Below are positions 20,486-31,455 of a stretch of 36,460 nt of DNA, one piece after another. Each line of letters begins with the position of its first letter. The stretch's first letter is position 1. The notes below the pieces were generated by a model that saw nothing but the letters and a program-made list of their open reading frames with translations, was not told the origin of the DNA and ran no database searches. Made by a program: the position numbers and the translations under genes. The DNA lies in the NCBI GenBank assembly GCA_027575765.1, contig JANBPT010000426.1:1-36460 (forward strand), given 5' to 3'. The DNA comes from Tieghemiomyces parasiticus (taxonomy: Eukaryota > Kickxellomycota > Dimargaritomycetes > Dimargaritales > Dimargaritaceae).

Positions 20486-22488
20486 ATGCTGCAGGACCCA
20501 CTTGTGCCACGTCGATCCCGCAAGGGCAAGTCGACCAAGGCCCTCGCCCAGGGTAAGGACCACTCTCCCATGAGCTTCTTAGCCTCATCAAGGATGCCGC
20601 CCGCCGCGTGCGGCCGCCATCCGAATGGCCCTGGCCTGAACTGACCTGCTCCAACCTAACCCTATCTTCCGCGGCTCTGTTTCCTGGGCGCTCCTTTTGT
20701 TTTTTAACACCTTGTCTGCGCCGTTTAAATAGCGGAGCTAAACGAATACGAAGAGCAGCGATTGCGAAACATTGCCCATAACGAAAGGCTGCTCGCAGAG
20801 TTGGAATTGCCCATACTCCCCCTGCCGCCTACCTTGGCCACGGCAACGGCATCCCGGGGCACCAGTCGGAAGCCGTCGGCCACTACATCCAAGAAGTAAG
20901 TAGCATGCCGAGCTATTGTGGACCTTGCTATGGCTGGTGTGGCCCATAGCGACCACGATCGTACGGTGTGATATCATGAATACAATGTCTAATACCTGTC
21001 CCTGTCCCGATGCGCTCTCCAACCGGGCATACCCTTCGGCCGCGTGTAATAGAACGGCAAATTTGAATATTGCAGCATCCTTACCACGACGTGCCTCCAA
21101 ACGGCTCCGCGGTGTTGAACCAGCAATTGTTACAAAGAAAGAAACCGACGCCGTCGAGGTGGATGGTGAAGAGCCAGGGGAGAAGCGGGCGGTAAGTGTG
21201 TACAGTACTGTAGGCCAGTCGATCAGTCAGTATAGTTTAGCTTAGGAAGAATGCCAACTGACTCATATTCCGCTCACCTTGTCTGTCCCAAACCTATCCT
21301 ACCTCGACAGGCCATCCCGGAGCCAGACCTCGACGATGGCCACCTCATGCCGGCTGAAAAGTTTTTTTCTACGGAAATCCTCCGGAACGCCATCCGTACC
21401 GACGGCCACTTCCACGGCTGGATTAACCCCGATTTGATAACTAAACATGGTTTTGAAGAGAACGCCCAGGACAGTTGGGAGAAACACGGTGGCGGCAAAT
21501 TCTCCTTCTCAAACCCGCTGGGTCTCCCGGAAGACCCGAAGACCAAAAAAGCCCGCGGCCGGAAGGCTAACGCCGGCGGTTCGTCCTCTGCCCGGCTAAT
21601 GGCAGCCAAATTGTTTAAGAAGAACCCCAATTCGTACTTTTACCGTCACAACGAGCCCGGCGTGGTAGGTGCATCTTTGCGAGCACCGCATGGGCTCCTA
21701 CCGTTGCCTCCTTCTCTGTCAGCGCGAGGGCGCTTTCCCTTCGTCGTACCTAGTATTCATCTAACCCACTTTCCACTCCCTTATCCTCATTTTTTTGTAC
21801 TTGACAGGAGCAACGCGTAGGCGACTGGGAGGAGGACGAAAAAACGCTGTTTCTGCAGGTAAGTTCACGAGGGTATTTTGAAGTACGCCACGAGTTTAGC
21901 TCCAACTGAACACCAACTAACGACAGTTATGCAGGGCACTTCTAACCTTCGACCTCACTTTCGTAGACAGCAAAGGAGCATGGTTGCGGCGATAAGGTAA
22001 GCGTAGGATACTGATCCCGTGCTTTTGTTTGGTCTTACTGGTGGTCAGGCTGACCTGCCAATTCTCATGGAACGCCAATCTCACTTAAACCTGACGCGCC
22101 GGCTTCACCCCCCCTCTCATTCTCACCCAATTTTCACTAATTAACCTACCTGGCGCACCCAATAGTGGGGCTTGTTCTCCAGTTATATCCCGCACCGGTT
22201 TGGCTACCAGTGCAGTAACTACTACCGTCAGGTAATTCTACCCGAGGGCCTGATCATCGATCCTAACTACCGCGTAAGTAATACTCGCCTAACCCGATTA
22301 CTTTTTCGGACCCGTAGTGGTGTTTTCCCTTCTCGATCGCATATTTGAGACAGGGGTGATTTGACTATAGGCTTCTAAACTAATCAGTATTCATCGCCCC
22401 CTTGTTATCTTGGTTTTCCATTTGGATGTAGTACAATGGCCGCGGTCAGGCCATTTATGTTGGCCCCTATAACAGAGGCCGCAGCTAA
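20486..22488 (+). CDS. SANT/Myb-like domain protein, eight exons
   Basis: Exons are 20486-20552, 20733-20895, 21053-21191, 21311-21664, 21808-21858, 21967-21996, 22166-22273 and 22432-22488, giving 322 residues with every phase matching. The C-terminal part (about 246-293) reads as a SANT/Myb helix-turn-helix: DWEEDEKTLFLQ, TAKEHGCGDK, WGLFSSYIPHRFGYQCSNYYR, with Trp248 and Trp269 in the usual tryptophan positions. Before it lies NPNSYFYRHNEPG and a basic stretch (KKARGRKAN, SKRLRG) that could act in nuclear import. The N-terminus is Lys/Arg-rich with a short coiled-coil-like ELNEYEEQRLRNIAHNERLL. Exon 3 starts at the TAATAG acceptor (21052) because the better-looking TTGCAG at 21075 would put the frame into a stop. 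The protein probably acts on chromatin or transcription. I do not know a named homologue. The exon 2/3 join is the least certain. Confidence 0.78.
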
Positions 22489-22970
22489 ATTCGTGTAGAA
22501 CTTGGCACATGTGACGTCATACTCACTAAGGTAGTGCATTCCATTGGTCCAACCAGAGCGACATGCCCATCCCGGCAGTCTGGCATCATCCGTCGTCAGT
22601 GACTCCAGCTTGCGAAGAGGTGCCTATGCTGCACTAGTCCGTCCCAGTGACCTATTAAGCCCGCCGTACACCACATTGTAGCCCTCGGTTTGTACAGGGA
22701 CGATTACCGCCGCCGTTTATAGAATAGTCCTGCCTATCATTCGCAACGTCTTAATATATGTGTATATACAACCCGATGGCCAAATGTTGCTGCCTAACTG
22801 TTCCAATCCAGTGACTCAATCATTATGCCTCCTGTCATCACCGTACGGTTTGTGCGCTAAAGTTCAGCCCCAAACGGGCTTCCAGAGCTTAGGATGGACA
22901 TATTGTATATTGAGTGCATGGGTACGTTGTCCACACTGAAATTGAACAGTTAGTGTATTGTTTACATATC
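22489..22970. other. Convergent intergenic region, SANT gene and channel gene
   Basis: 482 bases between two 3' ends. It contains a full palindromic CRE, TGACGTCA, at 22512-22519. Otherwise I see nothing. Confidence 0.55.
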
Positions 22971-25900
22971 CTACACGGGAATAGGGTAATCATTAGGGCT
23001 TCGAGTCCGGGGAATCAAGAGCAGAGCATTCCAGGTGACCGGGACGGCTAGTTGGTAGCTTGGCTGAATTAGCACGATGCGTGAAAACGGCTGGTGTGGC
23101 TTATCACGATGCGCACTCGACGGTCGGCACACGGCCACCAGACAGATGCCCTGGCCATTTAACTCCCGTGTGAGGATTTCACCATCGATCATTCCGTCAG
23201 CGATCTGTTTATGTTCTGGTACGCGTGATTTAGAAATCGTCGGAGGGAGGGGTAAAGTCCAAGACCGCGGGTTGATTACGGGGGATTGTGGTTACTTGAT
23301 TGAGTTGACTGGTGAACGATGTTTAGTCGCCGTATAAAAACATCGTTGGCCGGTATGCTAATTGACGATAGCCAAAAGAAAAACCACCACTTCTTGCCAC
23401 TTACCTTTATGAATGATACGTTGGATAGGCCATTGGTACCAGTACGATGAGGTGGGGCTCTCTGGGGAAAACATGAACTTTAGACCAGGGCGAAACTCTA
23501 AGGACCGGAACATGGCGGTGTAAAAGATGTCGGTCAGTACAGCGTCGCCTGCTATAATGGGGTCCCACACTTTGTAGACGAACTCTGTGTGCGGCAAGAA
23601 AATGTAGTGAACAAAAGTAAAGGCGGGTGAATTGGTTAGTAATTTCACAGTGCTAAGGGACGAAGGGTAGTAAACCGTCGGAACCGCCCAGCATCGGCCA
23701 ATGTATTGCCATACACCGGTGCCGAGTTCGTACCTAGAAGTTTACGGTCAAAGTTGCTGATCAGGTGGGCCCGATTGCGTAGGATATGGCTCGGAAGTCG
23801 CTTGATGATGGGTATGTCAGGTCGCAATTCGCGCACCACAGCCTCAATGGTAACGGCTTCGGAGGCGTGCCGGGAGCCGGATCTGATGGTAGCCAGGGCA
23901 AGCAGGATGTTGAGCGGGTACAACTCAAAATTAGGAGGGGGGCTATATCGAACACCTCAAGACGGGCGACGAGGGAGCGGTCCGCATTGAGCGAGGCATG
24001 ACTGCGACTTACCCTTCCAAGGTCATACTGTGCAGAATAACGACGGCCTTGGCTTCCGGTAGACACGCGGCTCGGACTGCGGGTTCGGTGTATGGGATGC
24101 CGATCAGCACGTGGACCCCAAGTAGTCTCCTCAACTCCATCACCTTGGGACATGGCTTGGGTAGCATCACCGCTATTGGCAGGCAATGGTTATTATGGGC
24201 CACCCGTAGCTGCCGGATGAGGGGCAGTGTAACGCGCATTATACTACTGAGGAGGTCGTACACAACGATATGACCGTGCAGGTTTGGCCCTGCTCCAGCA
24301 TCATCTACGGAAGAAAAGGGGTTGATCAAGGCTGGCCCACCACTTTGGGGGAATGCCAGGAACGGCCGAGGTTTACCAATTGGCTGATAAAACCCGGGGT
24401 ACCGTCCGCTGTCGTCCGGTTCCCTATCTAGAATCCGATCGACTGCGGTGTGCAGCCACCGAAACGCATTGGCGATTGAAGTCGTGATTCGGACGGGCTC
24501 CAGGCGCTCTCGCACTGGAACCGTGGCGAATTCCTTGTGGAGAATAATGTAGCGGATAAGGCTGTCACTGGAGCGATAGTCGCCACGCGAGGGGAGGGAG
24601 ACCTGCGGCATTACGGTTGACGCAAGTGCAGGCGAGCTGCCAACCATTGTACTGTCGTGGGCATTATATTGACCCAACAGGATAGGTGGGGCACCCGTTT
24701 CCTCCAAGTATACGATCGGAGCGGGTGGCTGCATTTGGAATTGTAAGGTTAGCATTGCCGGGAAATGGTCGAGGAAATCGTCAGTAGATATCTCATACTC
24801 GCGGGCAAGGCTAATGAAGGCGTGCGAGAGCTGAAAGAACTCCGGACGGGAGATGAAGTAGATGAGGTTAACGTATCCTGGCGCCGAACAATTATTGGCT
24901 AGAAGGTTGACCAGCATATCGTCTAGACAAGTAACTTGGCAGAACGGGAGATTCCGAAGAGGATAGAGGGACTGGTGGAGAAGGACCTGCACGTGGAAAT
25001 TAATCTGCTCGACTTTCTCCACCGTTGCATACTGATGGATGGTCTGTGCCAGAGAAGAGTAGAGCGTGAAAAGGTAAGGTAAGATAAGGGCGGTTAGCGA
25101 ACTTCGAAAACAACGGACGACTTGGACTCCAATACTTTTCTATCGAGCATGCCGTGATTGGGCCGAAAGGGGCACGCCGTGCAAAAGCATAAATGTGGGA
25201 ACACTTACCAGGGCCTGGGCAATGCAGAGCGCGTCGCTCTCCTCCGGGGGAATATCAGTATCGTAGTCGGTAACCACATATACCGCATCCCCGGCGCGTA
25301 GGCCCAACTTTCGCAGCATGACAAAGTCGAGTGAGCTCCGGAATGCGAAACTGACCGTACTGCGGTACTCCTTCTGGGCCAAAAGCTGACGGAGGTCGTC
25401 GTTCAATGGAGACTCGCTCACCACGGTAATCCGGGGCATCATTTCACTCGGGCTTAGTCGGGTACTATTGGAATTAGCACCAGCCCTAATGTCCACGCTC
25501 TCTGCGATGAGTCGTAACGTCGAGGACACGCTGGTGACGGTCAGGTGGCCGCAAATGTACGCGCTGACAGCACGGCTCTCGGCGGCCGATTTGGTGGACT
25601 TGTCTTGTTTGGCTAGCAGCTGGTAAGCCTTCGTGATGTCTTCGATTTTACCGGGCAGCGTCAAGAACACCGCCAGGATCAACAGGACCACAATGATGCG
25701 TGAGACGTAATTGGGCGCCACCAGGCTATCCGTGGGTCCATTCACGAGGCAAAGTAGTGTGAAATACAAGGAGTCTGAGTAATCAAACTGCGGCTCCGGA
25801 TCGTCATAGACGTTGTAAACCAGAACCTGTAGAAGCGCACTTACTCCCGCCCAATACGCCAGGAGGGCGATGGCCGTGGATGCAAGTTGAAGCTGGGGCG

Positions 25901-26972
25901 GATCGAACCATCCGGTCCTCTGCTGGACTCGTGCGAGCGCCTCCTTGGCTGCGAGGGCAAGCAGGTAAAAGCGGAAAACGTAACCGACAGCCGCATAACT
26001 GACCCCCATGAACTGCGTGCGGAAGGCAGGCCACTCGTAATAAAGTAAGGTACCGACGTATACTGAGGCAATCGATAGGAGCATGGCTGCTCGGGCCACC
26101 CAGGATGAATGAACCCTTCCATAGAACAGCCGTACCAAGTAGAACACGTTAAGTATCCCTGTCACAGTGAGATCGAGGACGATACGGTAGGCTGGGAAGT
26201 TGATCGGGTTACTGGTTGTGCTTAGGACGAAGGAGTTCTAATGATTGTGGCCAACCGGAAGGAAAGTGGAGTACAGTTAATTTCACCGAGTGAGTGCGTA
26301 GTTACGGCCAGGCGCAGATAGTAGGAGCTACACACGGCATATGGAGAGTCGGGCGCGTTCTCCATCAACAGTCCACACCGGACAAAACATAAATAAAAGG
26401 AAAAACTACCCTGAAAACCGTACTGGCGCTACCTGGCCATCTTTTGACTGCCACCAGCTTACCGATATAAATACGGCGGCCCAGAGCAGGAGCATAAGTA
26501 ACTCCACGGCGGTAAACAGTACTACAGCGATGTACGTTTCATGGAAAGGCAGTACGAGGCCCTTAGTTCCGAACTCGTGCTTATGTCGCTTGTACCAAGC
26601 CGCGTATACGTCTTCAGTAAAATTGAGCTGCTCGTCAGGCGATGTGCCACCGCTGCCAACAGCTTGGAACAGCTTTCGCCGCCACCCCTTTCGGTTGGAA
26701 TTATTGGGGTTTCGAGAAGAGGGCGATAGTAAAGGCTGTGAGTTGGGTGTCAACTGATTGGCTAACGTCGGCCATTGTAGGTGGACGGTGGGAGAAATAG
26801 GTATGGCAGAGTAAACTCTTGACTTCCGACTACGGATGTCAGCAGGTGGAGTGCCCTGACGGCGGTGGATTTTGGACGGTCCAGCAAAGACCAAGCTGAT
26901 ACCTTCTTTCGATAAAATCGCTGCAAAGTGTCCCTCCCTGTGGCCGTAGGCACTTACATTTAGGTTGACCAT
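22971..26972 (-). CDS. Slo/BK-type ion channel with two RCK domains and non-canonical pore
   Basis: Membrane channel of 1011 residues. Minus-strand exons: 26972-26958, 26753-26410, 26220-25209, 25043-24013, 23942-23734, 23584-23405, 23215-22971; all six junctions keep phase. Membrane segments: S1 about 78-104, S2 132-153, S3 162-180, S4 191-216 with few charges, S5 232-256, pore 269-290, S6 292-309. RCK1 starts near 341 with SAYICGHLTVTSVSSTLRLI and includes VTCLDDMLVNLLANNCSAPGY (494-514), a clear Slo signature. RCK2 includes GHIVVYDLLSSIMRVTLPLIRQL (about 714-736) and ends in ICLVAVCRP and RIVLIQPSYQLAVP. The filter, TVGYGD in potassium channels, reads VNGPTD (279-284). No acidic calcium bowl is seen. 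The intron after LL|EFVYK has a perfect TACTAAC branch site. Ion selectivity is therefore open. The exon 1 start (5 codons) is the least certain. Confidence 0.87.
25728..25745 (-). other. Codons of the altered selectivity filter
   Basis: These six codons encode VNGPTD where potassium channels have TVGYGD. The flanks DSLYFTLLCL and APNYVSRIIVVLL align with the pore helix and S6, so the position is well fixed. No in-frame stop or frameshift is nearby. Confidence 0.8.
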
Positions 26973-27322
26973 GACAAATATTGATACGAGGAAGGAGCCC
27001 ACCCAAGCATTAGTGTGTATCCGCTATTGTGCTGACAATTGTGGTAACCCCAGAACAGCCAAGGTCAAAAAAATATGCAGCCTGAATATTAAGAGGATAG
27101 AAAAGTGCGACAGTATCTTGGCATAATCTAGGGCGATGGGGATGATAGGGTTGAGAGGGACTTGGAGAAACGACATATGTGTGATGACGCCGCACGTATG
27201 CAATACATGACTGGTTTATGAAGAAAATCGTGTCCTGGGGGAGGGCGTCCTTTATTATTATACGGGTGAGGTTTGAAGGTGCGTGAAATGAGCTCGAAAG
27301 ATCTGAATCCCGATGTTGTCAG
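26973..27322. other. Upstream region of the channel gene
   Basis: About 350 bases between the stop of the tentative minus-strand frame at 27323 and the channel start. Contains A/T-rich stretches but no clear TATA box. Nothing else is seen. Confidence 0.5.
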
Positions 27323-28615
27323 TTATCCATGTTCTGTGGGATTGACAGGCAGCCTCTCCCCCATCGATGAAACATCACGCGCCAACTTCACGGCCAAAAC
27401 AGATGAGGTCAAGGATAACACCCCATCTGTGGAAGACGGGGCCTCATAATATTCCGCAGAGGTATATGAGGGTACGCCTCCCGCTTTGCCTAATAAAGTA
27501 ACCGACCGCTCCGGATTATCGAATTGGGTGTGCAAATCTTTCGTCGGACATTTCGTCCAGCACAGAGCATGCTTCGTTAACACTAATGGCAACGGTGGGA
27601 CAGTGAAAGGCAACTGCTGTGGATAAGGGGTAAGTCCATATCTAGGTATATGTGTGTAACGGGATAGTGCTGGTAAATAGCCAGTCTTAAGGGAAATAAG
27701 GTATACTCTAGAAATAGAGGAAACGTGAGTTTTTGGCGGATACCCTGCGGTGTAAATCGATGGAATCGAGAGTAATTGGCCGACCCTCGAGCCCTTCTAA
27801 ATTTCGCCATTCATTCTAGCCTCCCGGGAAGCAGAGGGACCTGTCCTTTTTGTTAAAAAAAAAAGTACCACTAGGTACCGCCTGTGGATGTCGAGCCAGG
27901 TTAGATACCCGCTGCCGTTAAATCCAACCGCAACAGAGTAAGCCGAAAAAGACTGCAGTGAGTTAAGCGATCACCCTAAGAGGACAATTGAAGTCGCGAG
28001 CGGTATTGAATGAGAAACAGAGAGAAGCCTGGGCCTAAGTGTGAACCCTCCCCGCTCATTGTGCAACGATTTACACTGTGATCTCATTCGAAATGTCCAG
28101 ACGCTTGGCATCTTCGCTCACATTTAATCGAATCGGGTGTTGGAGTGAGAAGGGGCAAGAAGGAATATCCGCAATACTCCCCGCCATGTTCTCATAGCTC
28201 AAAAGACGCGCTTGGAAAGCGAAACTTGGCGTAGAATTTATCTTATGGGCGATAGTGTTACGGCCCCAAGAACTGTTATCGCCTTTTAGTGGTTTAATAA
28301 CCGCGAGGTGGACCATTAGGCGTCCAAAATGATATTGTTGACGGAGCAATAAGTTGACGGCACCACTTACCCAATGGTGGTACTGATCGGTAGTAAGGTC
28401 GTGATTAGTCTGATAATTGATGGAGTTGTACAATCCTAGGTCTCTGCGCAGGATAATGAAAAGTTCATTAGGGCAATTGCAGCAGAGTCGGGACAATGTC
28501 TCAATAACCAGTCAATATTATTACCAACAATATCTAGACCTTGTCTTTGTGAAGTTCACTCAGTTTTATCCGACGAACGGTCAAATTAGACAATTTACTT
28601 TGTACAGGTCATTGT
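27323..28615 (-). pseudogene. Possible unrecognised or decaying multi-exon gene
   Basis: Three minus-strand stretches look partly coding. The first, near 28512-28370, includes LCCNCPNELFIILRRDLGLYN and stops at a good donor (TGG|GTAAGTGG). The second, about 28330-28071, includes FGRLMVHLAVIKPLKGDN and ends in TAA inside a possible GTAAAT donor. The third, 27793-27323, is open for about 156 codons without an ATG, follows an AAATTTAG that could be an acceptor, and ends in TGA; it is Pro/Ser/Tyr-rich (PPLPLVLTKHALCW). A TATA box lies upstream at 28721-28728. I could not find a start codon giving a continuous protein, and more than one frame looks plausible near 28500. It could be a real gene with exons I missed, a pseudogene, or chance. 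No function is offered. Confidence 0.35.
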
Positions 28616-28720
28616 GATAGCTGGAAACTTAATATAGAAAACTAGCCGTTAAGCTCAAATTTAGACAGGGATCGATGATTTAAGCAATGACTGTCATTTA
28701 TTGAATAACGACCAGTAGGC

Positions 28721-28728
28721 CTTTTATA
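28721..28728 (-). promoter_or_regulatory. TATA box on the minus strand
   Basis: Reading the minus strand gives AGTATAAAAGG, a near-perfect TATA element pointing toward the fragmentary frames at 28512-27323. It is the main support for transcription of that locus. Confidence 0.45.
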
Positions 28729-31455
28729 CTGGAACAATGGCTGACGTCGTTCGTAGTAACCATTTAGCCTAGGTTAGGAAAGCTAAGACAACAGGTTGCG
28801 GCGGGGCTGGGCGCCGGTAGGAAATGGAGAGACGTCTAGGTAGCCGTCGGATCAAGAATAAATGGAATAAAGAAGAAAAAGCCCTAATAGAATAGAAGGC
28901 GGCACCTGATTAGGGTAATGAAGTGATGGAAGGGTTGGGCTACTCCAGGGATAGAAAGAGAGACCTTCCATTAATCAGCTGCTATAAGGCGCAGCCACAA
29001 TGGCTGGGAGGCAGTGCCTGAGACAGAAAGGCAGCCGGTTAGCCTCACTTGGGATATGGATCAGGGAGATGGGGTTGTAGGCTACAACGTGGACCCGCTG
29101 ATGGCCTAAAGCTTTCTACCCACGATCAGTGCCATGTCCGTAGCCTGGCGGAACAACCACATTTCCCCCTATTCAGCATGGTTGGGAATAGCACCTTGGT
29201 TTAAGCGTTGTCCGTGGTCTTCCTGCCACTCTCATGTTTGCCTTTTAACTCACTACCAATTTCGTTCAGGCATCTTGTTTCTTCTCCTTCTCTTTATGTT
29301 TCCCTCACTATCAATACCTTCTCTAGCATAGTGGTCTTAGTCACTGACCACTGAGTGCCTTATATTTGGCTTGTGTTCTTTCCTACTGTTTTTCTTTATT
29401 CAGACGACTTCCACAGCCAGAGTTTTAATATCAGATTTCTTCCCAATAAGGTCGCCAGTTAATTATACACCAGGCCGTCCATCTTGGCATTCAAGGACAC
29501 CTCACCCTTACTTTCGCCCACACCATCCCCCCACCGCGTCCTATCATATTCATAAACAACCTTTGTAGTTACACTCGAGTATACCATGGCAGCCTCCTTA
29601 TTCGGCTACTACCGGGCCTACCTAGTAATTATGGATTGACTGAAGGGCAGCTAAAAGAACCAAATATGAAATAATAGCAATGCGGTCATAAGTAATTTCA
29701 GCGAACAGTGATAGACAACGTCCAGAGGAGATTATGAGGGCCCATAACAAAATAGCCCAACTATATAGTTTGGAAGTGGCTATTCCACCGGATATCCCGT
29801 ATTAGAGTGGTCAACCCTTGGTATGGTACCGGGTAACTGGCTTGTAGGGGGGGAATATACTATACTTGGCTAGCAATAAAATTACCGTAAGGACTCCCAT
29901 CTCAAGTAAGATACTGGAGCAGTGACTAGTCAACTCGTTGGGCGCACCGGGTCAACGGAACCCATGCTTCGGCTCAGCGGTGGTGTATAAATACGGCCGG
30001 TCAGTATATTAGGCTTTTCTAGGCCGCTGCGCGCGTGTGCCAATCCGTGAAGTGAGGGTGCTCCGAATTTAGTACGATGGGGATGTCATCCAGCATCACG
30101 GTGGCGATGTTGTAATGTGAGGTAGAAGGTTCTCAGGCCAGTCCAAAAATGGCGAATATGTGGGTTGGGCGTGCGACAACGGTGACGGTCATATTTAATG
30201 CTGATTCAACATTCAGCAACTGCGTCGTACCGCAGACTTTCCATCCACAACCTCTTCGGGAGTAGGCGGATACAGGCAGGGCGCATGAAGTTAATATTGG
30301 TGACAGTGCTATATCAACCCCGCACAGCAGTACGAGCTGTCATCCATACAGCGCCTCAACAACCCCCAGCCGGCAAGTTAGCGTCAAGAGCTGTGAATCG
30401 ATTTGTAACGTCAACCATGGCATAAAGAACTTTCCATTTTATTTGCTGGCTGAATCCACCCGCCACCATAGTTGTCCGTCCGCCTTCGTGAAAAAATAGT
30501 CTGGTCGGCTCCTCCTGGTCAGTAATTTCTCCTGACCTCCATACTCTTTAATATTGCTGGTCCAGCGACAACCACCATGCCCCTGAATCATACACCCTCC
30601 TCTCTGCATCCCTCTCTGTCATCCCCCTGCACGGGCTGACGGCAGTGGCGGTGAGGTTGGTCCACCGGGAGCCGCCGCCTCCCCTCCAGTCAACACAGTT
30701 TGCGAGGATTGTGCCGAGGTATTCACAGCGTAGGCTCAACTGAATGACTCCGTTACTGCGTGCCCCTGTCGCCGCGCGCACAAAATCCGACGAGCCTTTG
30801 CTTTCCTCCCACCCTTCTCTCCTTCTGGCATTCATCGCTAGAAACGTGCCCCCTTAAATCTGCGCCGCTGCAAGTACGGAATAGACAAATAGACGCGTTA
30901 TAGAACCGGCCGCGGGCTAATAGCTGGGCACCCCTTCCACCCTCCCCTCGTCCTCCAGCGCCCCTTTAGCCTCCTCCTACTCTCTCTTCTCCTTAATCTG
31001 TAAATATAACTTGCCATACCTCCTGTGCCACTCACACTATCCACTTTGTTAGCCCTCGGCCCTGTGCGTCGCTTTACGTATCTCACCCACGACCCGATCT
31101 GCTGCCCACCTCAAGTCGAAACTTCTATCGTCTAGACCTCACAGTAACCCCATGCAGAAACGGTTTAAATATTCGGGCCCCATCCTCACCTTGTATTCGG
31201 TTGGCATCCGTAGCCCTATCCTCACTTCCCTAAGCAGGCACACCTTATTTTGATTTGGTAACCCGTCTTACCCGTTCCTTTGTAAATACCTCACCCGTCA
31301 GGCCACCACCCAGCGCCCCACCGCAATCTTCCTGGTGCGACATAACGACACTCGTTCGACAGTCAACCTCTTCCCCGCCCAACTACCTTTGAGCCGACAT
31401 ATTCGCCACTGCTGGTCGCTAGTATCACTAACGTATCTGCTAAACGCCCACCACC
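28729..31455. other. Long intergenic region before the RasGEF gene
   Basis: About 2.7 kb. A C/T-rich leader-like stretch (about 29217-29580) ends in an ATG at 29586 opening only 17 codons. From about 30440 the strand turns C/T-rich, growing into the RasGEF leader (31040-31455), with a TTTAAATA element at 31164-31171 as a possible TATA box. A G run lies at 29847-29853. No RNA gene or mobile element was recognised. Confidence 0.55.
31164..31171 (+). promoter_or_regulatory. Candidate TATA element of the RasGEF gene
   Basis: TTTAAATA lies 285 bases before the RasGEF start, followed by C/T-rich leader-like sequence. Weak match, position plausible. Confidence 0.3.

Noticed and set aside
30548..30835. 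Minus-strand frame before the RasGEF gene
   Set aside because: Low-complexity reverse of a C/T-rich leader, no splice or domain support.
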